Below the pieces are notes generated by a model. That model was not told where the DNA came from. It ran no database searches and saw only the letters and a program-made list of their open reading frames with translations. Both the position numbers and the translations under genes were made by a program. A stretch of 64,000 bases of DNA from Streptomyces ferrugineus (GTDB lineage: Bacteria > Actinomycetota > Actinomycetes > Streptomycetales > Streptomycetaceae), in the NCBI RefSeq assembly GCF_015160855.1, contig NZ_CP063373.1, positions 3,100,001-3,164,000 on the forward strand, written 5' to 3'. Each line of letters opens with the position of its first letter. The stretch's first letter is position 1. Below are positions 52,686 through 60,793 of this stretch, piece after piece.

Positions 52686-52972
52686 GCGAGTCGGCTACGT
52701 CCGGGGTGCGGGAGATGACGGTGGCGTCGGCGTTCGCCGGGATGAGAAGCGTGACGCCGGTGGTGTTCAAGGCGGGCTGCCCGGACTGCCGGGGCCGTTT
52801 CGAACTCGCCGCGGGCGCCCTGCGGCTCGCCATCGGCGCCAGCAGCCGTACGACGTTCTACTCGTTCACCTGCCCCGAGTGCGGCGTCTCGGTGCGCAAG
52901 CCGGCCGGCGAGCGGATCGTGGAGCTGCTGACCGGCGGCGGGGTCAGCACCCTGCGGCTGCACACCCCGTAG
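52682..52972 (+). CDS. Small zinc-ribbon-like protein
   Basis: 96 residues from TTG at 52682, which overlaps the pafC stop by 4 bases; an ATG at 52715 or 52742 could be the true start. Two CxxC pairs, CPDC (33-36) and CPEC (65-68), with SVRKPAGERIVELL after them, look like a zinc ribbon of the type seen in short nucleic-acid or RNA-polymerase-associated proteins. Conserved downstream of pafC in Streptomyces as far as I recall. Function unknown; coupling to pafC suggests a link to the damage response. Confidence 0.7.
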   Translation: MSESATSGVREMTVASAFAGMRSVTPVVFKAGCPDCRGRFELAAGALRLAIGASSRTTFYSFTCPECGVSVRKPAGERIVELLTGGGVSTLRLHTP

Positions 52973-52992
52973 GACGGTCTAGGCTCGGCGTC

Positions 52993-53187
52993 ATGTTCTG
53001 GCCGATGTTCGCGGTAGCTGTGGGTTTCGTGGGTCTCGCCGTCCTCGGTGTGCTCGCCGTGCGGGTGTTCCTGGAGGCACAGCGCCTGGGCCGGCAGGTC
53101 ACGGACTCGGCGCGACGTATCAGCAGGGCGGCCGAGGACCTGGAGCGGGCCAGCGTGAGCGCGGCACGGGCTGTGGACTCGCTCTAG
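52993..53187 (+). CDS. Small single-span membrane protein
   Basis: 64 residues from ATG at 52993 (MFWPMFAVAVGFVGLAVLGVLAVRVFLEAQRLGRQV). One N-terminal membrane helix followed by an amphipathic helix (ARRISRAAEDLERASVSAARAV) that could be a short coiled coil. Architecture resembles Streptomyces small DUF948-like proteins. tatA lies 260 bases downstream. Function unknown. Confidence 0.7.
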   Translation: MFWPMFAVAVGFVGLAVLGVLAVRVFLEAQRLGRQVTDSARRISRAAEDLERASVSAARAVDSL

Positions 53188-53446
53188 GTCCCTCAAGGAT
53201 TCGGTGTGAGTCGCACGTCGCGTGCGTTTTGGGCCACTTCGCCCTGTCACCTTCGCGCCGCTGCCAGGTACGCTGCAGAATTGCGGCCCCGAGAGCGAGG
53301 CGCGGGCTCGCGGATTGGGAGTACGCACAGGGATTGTCCCGTGTTCACCCCTGAGCGTTACGATCGCTGACAGCACGGTGGTCGGACGAATGTCCGACTC
53401 GCCGGGTAATCGGACCATGTCGCCTCGGTGAAGAAGGTAAACAGCT

Positions 53447-53734
53447 ATGGGTAGGCTCGGCCCCACCGAGATCATTCTGATCCTCGTTGTCATCATCCTG
53501 CTGTTCGGTGCCAAGAAGCTTCCGGACATGGCCCGTTCCCTCGGCAAGTCGGCCCGCATCCTCAAGAGCGAGGCCAAGGCGATGAAGGACGAGGACAAGT
53601 CCGCCGCTCCCGCCGATCCGCCGAACGACAACGGCGACCAGCAGCCCCAGGCTCAGCGCATCATCCAGGCCGCCCCCGGCGACGTGACCAGCTCGCGCCC
53701 GGTCAACGAGCCGACGGACACCACCAAGCGCTGA
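53447..53734 (+). CDS. tatA: Sec-independent translocase subunit TatA
   Basis: 95 residues from ATG at 53447 (AAGAAGG upstream). N-terminal membrane helix [21 protein letters not shown], hinge [21 protein letters not shown], amphipathic helix and a disordered acidic tail. It forms the oligomeric pore of the twin-arginine pathway, which exports folded proteins such as the propeller protein at 16410 in this window. tatC follows after 47 bases. Confidence 0.97.
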   Translation: MGRLGPTEIILILVVIILLFGAKKLPDMARSLGKSARILKSEAKAMKDEDKSAAPADPPNDNGDQQPQAQRIIQAAPGDVTSSRPVNEPTDTTKR

Positions 53735-53781
53735 CGCAGGGCCGGTGACCTCCGGCCCGCCGCACGAGATGGGAACGTGGG

Positions 53782-54717
53782 TTGCTGAAGCCTGCCCGCA
53801 ACAAGGAGAAGGATCCCGAGGGGCGGATGCCCCTCGCCGATCACCTTCGTGAGCTCCGCAACCGGCTCGCGAAGGGAATGCTGGCGATCACGATCGTCAC
53901 CATCGTGGCCGCCTTCTACAACCAGCAGCTGATGGAGTTCCTCTCCGACCCGGTGCCGCGCTGCACCAAGGGGCTCGGCGAGACGACCGGCGGTGCCTGT
54001 GCGGTCGTCGCCTACACCGACCTCCTGTCTCCCTTCACCACCACGGTGAAGGTGAGCCTCATGGCGGGCATAGTCGTCTCCAGCCCGGTCTGGCTGTACC
54101 AGCTGTGGGCCTTCGTGGCCCCGGGACTGCACAAGCACGAGCGGAAGTACACCTACTACTTCGTCGCCGCCGCGGTCCCGCTGTTCCTGGGTGGCGCCTG
54201 GCTCGCCTACACGGTCATGCCGATCAGCATGCGCGTCCTGCTCGGCATCACACCGGACGGCTCGGCGAACATCCTGCCGATGGACAAGATCCTGGACTTC
54301 AGCGTCCGGATGGTGCTGGTCTTCGGCGCCGCCTTCGAGCTGCCCCTGCTGCTGGTCATGCTGAACCTGACGGGCGTGGTGACCGGGCGCCGGATGCTCG
54401 GCTGGTGGCGTGGCGTCGTGATGGGTGTCTTCGTCTTCGGCGCGGTGGCGACCCCCACCACCGACCCGGTCGGAATGATGGCCCTCGCCGGTCCGATCGT
54501 GGTGCTGTACTTCATCGCGGTCGGCGTCTCCCTGCTGAACGACCGACGGCGCCGTCGCAACGACCCCGACGCCGAGCTCGGCGACGACGAGGCCTCCGAC
54601 CTGGACCTGACCCCCGAGGCGATCGGGGACGTCGAGGCCGTCTCCGCCAGCCGGGCACTGCCCGAGCAGGCGCGCAACGACCGTGACCGGGTGAACGGCT
54701 ACGACGACGTCACCTGA
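53782..54717 (+). CDS. tatC: Sec-independent translocase subunit TatC
   Basis: 311 residues from TTG at 53782 (the next ATG would remove the conserved N-terminus). Six membrane helices; conserved features MPLADHLRELRNRLAKGM, then LYQLWAFVAPGLHKHERKYTYYF and a Glu-containing periplasmic helix. It is the receptor that recognises twin-arginine signals. The C-terminal cytosolic tail (DRRRRRNDPDAELGDDEASDLDL) is long and charged, as in other Streptomyces TatC. helY follows, the same order as in mycobacteria. Confidence 0.96.
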   Translation: MLKPARNKEKDPEGRMPLADHLRELRNRLAKGMLAITIVTIVAAFYNQQLMEFLSDPVPRCTKGLGETTGGACAVVAYTDLLSPFTTTVKVSLMAGIVVSSPVWLYQLWAFVAPGLHKHERKYTYYFVAAAVPLFLGGAWLAYTVMPISMRVLLGITPDGSANILPMDKILDFSVRMVLVFGAAFELPLLLVMLNLTGVVTGRRMLGWWRGVVMGVFVFGAVATPTTDPVGMMALAGPIVVLYFIAVGVSLLNDRRRRRNDPDAELGDDEASDLDLTPEAIGDVEAVSASRALPEQARNDRDRVNGYDDVT

Positions 54718-54875
54718 GGGACACCTCTCGGCGGACAGCGGCCGGGGCGCCTACGGGGCGCACCCGGCCGCTTCCGCCTCGCGGTCGTGAGCTGCGCGGA
54801 TCCGGGGTTCGCGCGGGGCCGATCCGGATAATGATCGTCCTGTTGTCAGTGGGGCCCGGTACGCTCGAAAGCACG

Positions 54876-57683
54876 ATGACAGAGGACCTCTCACCGGCCG
54901 AGCGGTACGCGGCAGCACGCAGGCGCGCTGTCGAGCAGGCCACCGCGCTCGCCTCCTTCCGCGAGATGTACGACTTCGGCCTCGACCCCTTCCAGATCGA
55001 GGCGTGCCAGGCGCTCGAGGCGGGGAAGGGCGTGCTGGTGGCCGCGCCCACCGGCTCCGGCAAGACGATCGTCGGCGAGTTCGCCGTCCACCTCGCCCTG
55101 ATGCAGGGCAAGAAGTGCTTCTACACCACGCCCATCAAGGCGCTGTCCAACCAGAAGTACGCCGACCTGTGCCGCCGTTACGGCAACGGCATGGTGGGTC
55201 TGCTCACCGGCGACAACAGTGTCAACCCCGACGCCGCGGTGGTCGTGATGACCACCGAGGTACTGCGGAACATGCTGTACGCGGGGTCGCAGACCCTCCT
55301 GGGCCTGGGCTATGTGGTCATGGACGAGGTGCACTACCTCTCCGACCGCTTCCGCGGCGCCGTATGGGAGGAAGTGATCATCCACCTCCCCGAGTCGGTC
55401 ACCCTCGTCTCACTGTCGGCGACCGTGTCCAACGCCGAGGAGTTCGGTGACTGGCTCGACACCGTCCGCGGTGACACCGAGGTGATCGTCTCCGAGCACC
55501 GGCCCGTGCCGCTGTTCCAGCATGTGCTCGCCGGGCGGCGGATGTATGACCTGTTCGAGGAGGGCGAGGGCCACAAGAAGGCCGTCAACCCCGACCTCAC
55601 ACGGCTGGCCCGCATGGAGGCGAGCCGGCCGTCGTACCAGGACCGCAGACGCGGGCGAGCGATGCGGGAGGCCGACCGCGAGCGGGAGCGCAGACAGCGG
55701 TCCCGGGTGTGGACCCCCGGACGGCCCGAGGTCATCGAACGCCTCGACGCCGAGGGCCTGCTGCCCGCCATCACCTTCATCTTCAGCCGCGCCGCCTGCG
55801 AGGCCGCCGTCCAGCAGTGCCTGTACGCGGGCCTCAGGCTGAACGACGACGAGGCACGGGAACGGGTCCGGGCCCTCGTCGAGGAGCGCACCGCGTCCAT
55901 CCCGACCGAAGACCTGCACGTCCTGGGCTACTACGAGTGGCTGGAGGGCCTGGAGCGAGGCATAGCCGCCCACCACGCGGGCATGCTGCCGACCTTCAAG
56001 GAGGTCGTCGAGGAGCTGTTCGTGCGCGGTCTGGTGAAGGCCGTGTTCGCCACCGAGACGCTGGCGCTGGGCATCAACATGCCCGCCCGGTCGGTGGTGT
56101 TGGAGAAGCTCGTCAAGTGGAACGGCGAGCAGCACGCCGACATCACACCGGGCGAGTACACACAGCTGACGGGGCGTGCGGGGCGGCGCGGCATCGACGT
56201 CGAGGGCCATGCGGTGGTGCTGTGGCAGCGCGGGATGAGTCCCGAGCACCTGGCCGGGCTCGCGGGCACGCGTACGTATCCGCTGCGCTCCAGCTTCAAG
56301 CCGTCGTACAACATGGCGGTCAACCTCGTCGAGCAGTTCGGCCGGCACCGCTCGCGCGAACTCCTCGAGACCTCCTTCGCACAGTTCCAGGCCGACAAGT
56401 CGGTCGTCGGGATCTCACGGCAGGTGCAGCGCAACGAGGAGGGGCTCGCCGGTTACCAGGAGTCCATGACCTGTCATCTCGGGGACTTCGAGGAGTACGC
56501 GCGACTGCGCCGCGAACTCAAGGACCGCGAGAACGAGTTGGCCCGGCAGGGGGCGGCGCAGCGGCGTGCGGAGGCCGCGGTCGCGCTGGAGAAGCTCAAG
56601 CCGGGCGACGTCATCCACGTGCCGACGGGCAAGTACGCCGGTCTCGCGCTGGTGCTGGACCCGGGGCTGCCGGCCGGCCGGTCCAACGGCCACCGCGGCT
56701 TCGAGTACCACGACGGGCCGCGTCCGCTGGTCCTGACCGCCGAGCGGCAGGTCAAGCGGCTGGCGTCCATGGACTTCCCGGTGCCCGTCGAGGCGCTGGA
56801 GCGGATGCGGATCCCCAAGTCCTTCAATCCGCGCTCCCCGCAGTCCCGTCGGGACCTCGCCTCCGCGCTGCGCTCCAAGGCCGGGCACATCCCGCCCGAG
56901 CGGCACCGCAAGGGGCGCTCCCAGGCGGCGGACGACCGGGAGATCGACCGGCTGCGCAAGGCGCTGCGCGCGCACCCCTGCCATGGCTGCAACGACCGTG
57001 AGGACCACGCCCGTTGGGCCGAGCGCTACCACCGGCTGCTGCGCGACACCTCGCAGCTGGAGCGCCGTATCGAAGGCCGCACGAACACCATCGCGCGCAC
57101 CTTCGACCGCATCGTCGCGCTGCTCACCGAGCTGGACTATCTGCGCGGCGACGAGGTCACCGAGCACGGCAAGCGGCTCGCGCGGCTGTACGGCGAACTC
57201 GACCTGCTCGCCAGCGAGTGCCTGCGCGAGCGGGTGTGGGAAGGCCTCGGCCCCGCCGAACTGGCCGCCTGCGTCTCGGCGTTGGTGTACGAGGCACGCG
57301 TCGGGGACGATGCGATGGCGCCCAAGCTGCCGTCGGGCAGGGCCAAGGCCGCGCTGGGGGAGATGGTGCGGATCTGGGGTCGGCTGGATGCGCTGGAGGA
57401 GGAGTTCCGGATCACGCAGACCGAGGGCGTCGGGCAGCGTGAGCCCGATCTGGGCTTCGCCTGGGCCGCGTACATGTGGGCCAGTGGCAAGGGGCTGGAC
57501 GAGGTGCTTCGGGAGGCGGAGATGCCGGCCGGGGACTTCGTGCGGTGGTGCAAGCAGGTGATCGATGTGCTGGGGCAGATCTCCGCGGCATCTCCTGTCG
57601 AGGGCTCGACCGTGGCGAAGAGTGCGCGTAAGGCTGTTGAGGGGCTGCTGCGGGGGGTTGTGGCCTACTCGTCGGTGGGGTGA
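54876..57683 (+). CDS. helY: Ski2-like DEAD/DEAH-box RNA helicase HelY
   Basis: 935 residues from ATG at 54876 (MTEDLSPAERYAAARRRA); an upstream ATG at 54831 is possible but less conserved. Q/Walker A APTGSGKT (57-64), DEVH box (150-153), SATVSNAEEF motif III, and the RecA2 domain (HHAGMLPTFKEVVEELFVRGLVKAVFATETLALGINMPA, QLTGRAGRRGID). Followed by an rRNA-processing-arch DUF5 region and a C-terminal DSHCT domain (about 760-930). It belongs to the Mtr4/Ski2 class of helicases that feed RNA to processing or decay enzymes. It converges with helR, only 30 bases apart. Confidence 0.93.
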   Translation: MTEDLSPAERYAAARRRAVEQATALASFREMYDFGLDPFQIEACQALEAGKGVLVAAPTGSGKTIVGEFAVHLALMQGKKCFYTTPIKALSNQKYADLCRRYGNGMVGLLTGDNSVNPDAAVVVMTTEVLRNMLYAGSQTLLGLGYVVMDEVHYLSDRFRGAVWEEVIIHLPESVTLVSLSATVSNAEEFGDWLDTVRGDTEVIVSEHRPVPLFQHVLAGRRMYDLFEEGEGHKKAVNPDLTRLARMEASRPSYQDRRRGRAMREADRERERRQRSRVWTPGRPEVIERLDAEGLLPAITFIFSRAACEAAVQQCLYAGLRLNDDEARERVRALVEERTASIPTEDLHVLGYYEWLEGLERGIAAHHAGMLPTFKEVVEELFVRGLVKAVFATETLALGINMPARSVVLEKLVKWNGEQHADITPGEYTQLTGRAGRRGIDVEGHAVVLWQRGMSPEHLAGLAGTRTYPLRSSFKPSYNMAVNLVEQFGRHRSRELLETSFAQFQADKSVVGISRQVQRNEEGLAGYQESMTCHLGDFEEYARLRRELKDRENELARQGAAQRRAEAAVALEKLKPGDVIHVPTGKYAGLALVLDPGLPAGRSNGHRGFEYHDGPRPLVLTAERQVKRLASMDFPVPVEALERMRIPKSFNPRSPQSRRDLASALRSKAGHIPPERHRKGRSQAADDREIDRLRKALRAHPCHGCNDREDHARWAERYHRLLRDTSQLERRIEGRTNTIARTFDRIVALLTELDYLRGDEVTEHGKRLARLYGELDLLASECLRERVWEGLGPAELAACVSALVYEARVGDDAMAPKLPSGRAKAALGEMVRIWGRLDALEEEFRITQTEGVGQREPDLGFAWAAYMWASGKGLDEVLREAEMPAGDFVRWCKQVIDVLGQISAASPVEGSTVAKSARKAVEGLLRGVVAYSSVG

Positions 57684-57713
57684 GGCCGGCCCCGCGCCCC
57701 TGGAGGCGTGCAA

Positions 57714-59897
57714 TCACCGCAGGATGACCAGTTGCCGGGTCGCCCGCGTCATCGCCACATAGCGGTCCACCGCCCCCTCGACTCCCTCGCCGAACCTCTC
57801 CGGGTGCACGAGGACGACCAGGTCGAACTCCAGGCCCTTCGACAGCTCCGGGGTCAGTGACCGGACGCGGTCCGTCGAGCGGAACGTGGGGGCGCCGATG
57901 ACACATGCGGTGCCCTCGGCGTGCGCGGCGAGCCAGGTGTCGAGGACCGGGTCGAGGTCCGAGACGGGGCCGTGCACGACGGGCGCCCCGCCGCTGCGGA
58001 TCGACGTCGGCACGTTGGCGTCGGGGAGCGCGGCGCGGATGACCGGCTCGGCCTCCGTCATGATCTCCTCCGGTGTGCGGTAGTTGATGTTCAGGGAGGC
58101 CAGGTCGATCCGGTCGAAGCCGACCCGCTCGAGGCGTTCGCGCCATGACTCCGTGAAGCCGTGCCGGGCCTGGGCGCGGTCCCCGACGATGGTGAAGCTC
58201 CGGGACGGGCAGCGCAGCAGCAGCATCTGCCACTCGGCGTCGGTCAGCTCCTGGGCCTCGTCGACGACGATGTGCGCGAACGGCCCGGCCAGCCGGTCCG
58301 GGGCGGCGTCGGTCAGTTCGGCCTCGTCGACCAGGCTGACCTGGGCGTCCTGGCCCCGCAACATCGTCACCAGGCCCTCGCCGTCGTCGGTGTCGGCGCC
58401 CGAGTTCGACGCGGCCTCGATCAGGTTGTCCACGACCTGCGTCATGCGCTCACGCTGGGCGGCGAGGATGCCCTCGTGCCGGCGCCTGCGCCCGGCCGCC
58501 TGCGGATCGCCCAGCCGCTGCCGTGCCGCGTCCAGGAGCGGCAGGTCGGACACCGTCCAGGCCTGGGCGTCCGGGCGCTGGAGCCGCCGGACCTCGTCGC
58601 GGCCGAGCCAGGGAGCGCACATCCGCAGATACGCCGGGACCGACCACAGGTCCGAGACGAGGTCGGCCGCCTCGAGCAGCGGCCAGGCACGGTTGAAGGC
58701 CGTCAGCAGCTCCCGGTTGCGCGTGAGCGACCTGCGCAGCGGCTCGGCGGGGATCTCGCCGTCGTCCCCCGAGGCGTCCTCCTCGTGCTTGTCGACCAGG
58801 ATCGTGAGCAGTTCCTCCCAGACCTGGTCGCGGGCCTCGTTGTGCGGGGTGCCGGGCTCGGCCGCATCGAAGGCCACGGCCCAGTCGTCGGCGCTCAGCC
58901 AGACGTCGGACCAGGGGGTCGTCACCGTCATGCCCTCGGTGGGCGGCTCCTCGTAGAACGCGACGGCCTTCTCGATCGCCCCGACCAGGTCCGCGGACGA
59001 CTTCAGCCGGGCCACCTCCGGGTCGGCCTCGACCGCGGCCCCGGCTCCTTCGGGGACGAGGTCCCGCAGGACGCAGGTCTGCACGCCCTCCTCGCCGAGG
59101 CTGGGCAGGACGTCGGAGACGTACGCCAGATACGGCCGGTGCGGGCCGACGAACAGCACGCCGCCCCGGCGGTGGTCGACGCGCGGGTCGGAGTGGAGCA
59201 GATAGGCGGAGCGGTGCAGGGCGACGACGGTCTTGCCCGTGCCGGGGCCGCCGTCGACGACGAGTGCGCCCCGCGATCCCGCGCGGATGACGGTGTCCTG
59301 GTCGGCCTGGATGGTGGCGAGCACGTCCCGCATCCGCGGCGAGCGATTGCCGCCCAGGCTCGCGATGAACGCGGACTGGTCGTCGAGCGCGGCGTGCCCG
59401 GCGAACGCGTCCGGGGTGAACACTTCGTCCCAGTAGTCGCCGATCCGGCCGCCGGTCCACCGGTACCTGCGGCGGCTGGCCAGGCCCATCGGGTTGGCGT
59501 GGGTGGCGCCGAAGAAGGGCTCGGCGGCGGGGGAGCGCCAGTCGATCAGCAGTCGGCGGCCCGTGCTGTCGGTCAGGCCGAGCCGTCCGACGTACACGGG
59601 CTCGGGGCTGTCCGCGGCGACCATGCGGCCCAGGCAGAGGTCCAGGCCGAAGCGGCGCAGGGTGCGCAGCCGGGCGGTGAGCCGGTGGATCTCGTTGTCC
59701 CGGTCCATCGCCTCCCGGCCCAGGCCGCCGGGCGCCCTGCGGGCGGCGGCGAGGCGGTCGGTCAGCTCGGCGACGGTCTGCTCCAGGCACTCCGCGATGG
59801 CCGCGAAGTGCCGCTCGTCGGCGGCGATCAGGGACGACTCGGCCTTGGGGGAGAGGCGCTCGGGAAGGTCGAACACACTGGCGGTGAGGGAAGGCAC
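57714..59897 (-). CDS. helR: RNA polymerase recycling/rifamycin-protection ATPase HelR
   Basis: 727 residues from GTG at 59897 (PSLTASVFDLPERLS), with GGAG 9 bases upstream. UvrD/HelD-like: N-terminal coiled-coil arm (about 20-90), then VYVGRLGLTDSTGRRLLIDWRSPAAEPFF, Walker A GGPGTGKT at 216-223, Walker B VVDEAQELTDAEW, and the C-terminal MTRATRQLVIL motif VI. HelR-type proteins displace rifamycin from RNA polymerase and recycle stalled enzyme. In actinobacteria they are often preceded by a rifamycin-associated element, which is found upstream at 60326-60345. The frame stays open upstream into a broken glycosyltransferase remnant; that is not a real fusion. Confidence 0.9.
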   Translation of the reverse strand: MPSLTASVFDLPERLSPKAESSLIAADERHFAAIAECLEQTVAELTDRLAAARRAPGGLGREAMDRDNEIHRLTARLRTLRRFGLDLCLGRMVAADSPEPVYVGRLGLTDSTGRRLLIDWRSPAAEPFFGATHANPMGLASRRRYRWTGGRIGDYWDEVFTPDAFAGHAALDDQSAFIASLGGNRSPRMRDVLATIQADQDTVIRAGSRGALVVDGGPGTGKTVVALHRSAYLLHSDPRVDHRRGGVLFVGPHRPYLAYVSDVLPSLGEEGVQTCVLRDLVPEGAGAAVEADPEVARLKSSADLVGAIEKAVAFYEEPPTEGMTVTTPWSDVWLSADDWAVAFDAAEPGTPHNEARDQVWEELLTILVDKHEEDASGDDGEIPAEPLRRSLTRNRELLTAFNRAWPLLEAADLVSDLWSVPAYLRMCAPWLGRDEVRRLQRPDAQAWTVSDLPLLDAARQRLGDPQAAGRRRRHEGILAAQRERMTQVVDNLIEAASNSGADTDDGEGLVTMLRGQDAQVSLVDEAELTDAAPDRLAGPFAHIVVDEAQELTDAEWQMLLLRCPSRSFTIVGDRAQARHGFTESWRERLERVGFDRIDLASLNINYRTPEEIMTEAEPVIRAALPDANVPTSIRSGGAPVVHGPVSDLDPVLDTWLAAHAEGTACVIGAPTFRSTDRVRSLTPELSKGLEFDLVVLVHPERFGEGVEGAVDRYVAMTRATRQLVILR

Positions 59898-59970
59898 GGC
59901 GTGGCTCCGAAGGTCGTTTCGAGTAAGGCCATGGGGTGCGGCTGTGGGTCGGGGACGGACCCGGCGCGGT

Positions 59971-60267
59971 TCACACGGTCGCTGGCGGTCTGGGCCGGCC
60001 GACCTCGCCGAGCAGGAGCCGCGCGGCCGCCTCCGCACCGACGGGGACGCGACGGTCGGCGTCGGACCGTCGCGTGCCACGCCGACGCCCGCCTCGGCGA
60101 CCCGCGCCGCCCAGAAGGTCTGGTCCACGATCTGCGGGACCACCACCTGGGGTACGCCGGCCAGGGCCGCCTTCGTCGTGGTGCCCGCGCCTCCGTGATG
60201 CATCACGGAGGCCACCCGGCGGCTTCGCGGACTTCTCGTCGGGCGGCGACATCAACAGCACACGCAC
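59971..60267 (-). pseudogene. Broken GT1-type glycosyltransferase remnant (probable rifamycin glycosyltransferase)
   Basis: On the minus strand a GTG at 60267 begins VRVLLMS, the usual opening of MGT-family glycosyltransferases. The next recognisable residues, in a different frame at about 60210-60040, are MHHGGAGTTTKAALAGVPQ, then QIVDQTFWAARVAEAGVGVARDGPTPT, the C-terminal nucleotide-sugar-binding block. The tail GAEAAARLLLGEVG appears in yet another frame and ends at 59971. Thus roughly 330 codons are deleted and the frame is broken twice. The closest family with this C-terminus and position behind an RAE is rifamycin glycosyltransferase (rgt). No intact product is possible. It ends 73 bases before helR. 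Confidence 0.75.
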
Positions 60268-60325
60268 TTCTACGACCCCGTTTCCGCAGCTCCTCGGCCC
60301 AGGCCGGAGATTCTGCGGCACGACG

Positions 60326-60345
60326 GGGGCCTTGCCGCAAGCCCC
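60326..60345 (-). promoter_or_regulatory. Rifamycin-associated element (RAE)
   Basis: On the minus strand the sequence is GGGGCTTGCGGCAAGGCCCC, an inverted repeat identical to the RAE consensus as I remember it. RAEs precede rifamycin-inactivation genes (rph, rox, arr, rgt) and helR in actinomycetes, and are needed for rifamycin-inducible expression. Here it lies 59 bases upstream of the remnant's start and about 430 bases upstream of helR. Confidence 0.85.
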
Positions 60346-60368
60346 CCGGTGCGCTATAAGTTGAGAGT

Positions 60369-60403
60369 GGCAAGGAGTAGGTGACTCCTTGCCGTTGTTT
60401 TTT
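60369..60403 (+). terminator. Rho-independent terminator reading rightward
   Basis: GGCAAGGAGT (60369-60378), loop AGGTG, ACTCCTTGCC (60384-60393), then GTTGTTTTTT. A classic hairpin plus U-run on the plus strand, but no plus-strand gene lies upstream before the helY/helR junction at 57.7 kb. It may end an antisense or small RNA, or insulate cvn9. Confidence 0.85.
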
Positions 60404-60793
60404 GTCGCGCGCTTCTCGCGTTTCTCGTCCGCGGTGGTCGGACTTCTCCCGCTGGATTTCTCGCTCGAGGTTTCTCCCCGAACGGGCCCGGAACCAGATC
60501 TTCACCCGTCACGGTGAGTAGTTTTCGCACGCCCGTACGTCGTAACGAGCAGTGTTCGAACAGATACCCTACGTGCAAATGGAGTCGAGCGTACTCCTGT
60601 CGCCCACCCCATTTCAGGTGCTTGCTGAATATGACACAGCGATGATCCGGTCGGACTAAGCTCGCCCGCGGCGCACCGAGTTGAGGCGTATTCGTGCGCT
60701 TGTTCCCAAACGTGCAGAAGATTCCGACATACCCATGACGTACCCCGCTGCTAGCTCCCCCTACACCCACCCGATTCGTTTCAGAGGGCCCAC

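Larger units (their letters stand above)
60268..60793. other. Intergenic region with RAE, terminator and cvnA9 leader
   Basis: 526 bases without a gene. In order: the RAE palindrome (60326-60345), a TATAAG box (60354-60359), a rho-independent terminator reading rightward (60369-60403), and a stretch rich in repeated TTTCTCG/TTCTCCC motifs (about 60407-60480). The remaining 300 bases, less GC-rich, lead to cvnA9. TAAGCT at about 60657 is a possible -10 box for cvnA9, giving a leader of roughly 130 bases. Confidence 0.6.

Noticed and set aside
57714..60215. Single 833-residue frame that looks like a glycosyltransferase fused to a helicase
   Set aside because: The glycosyltransferase part is only a C-terminal scrap followed by 45 residues of non-coding-looking sequence. 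HelR has its own GTG and ribosome site at 59897.
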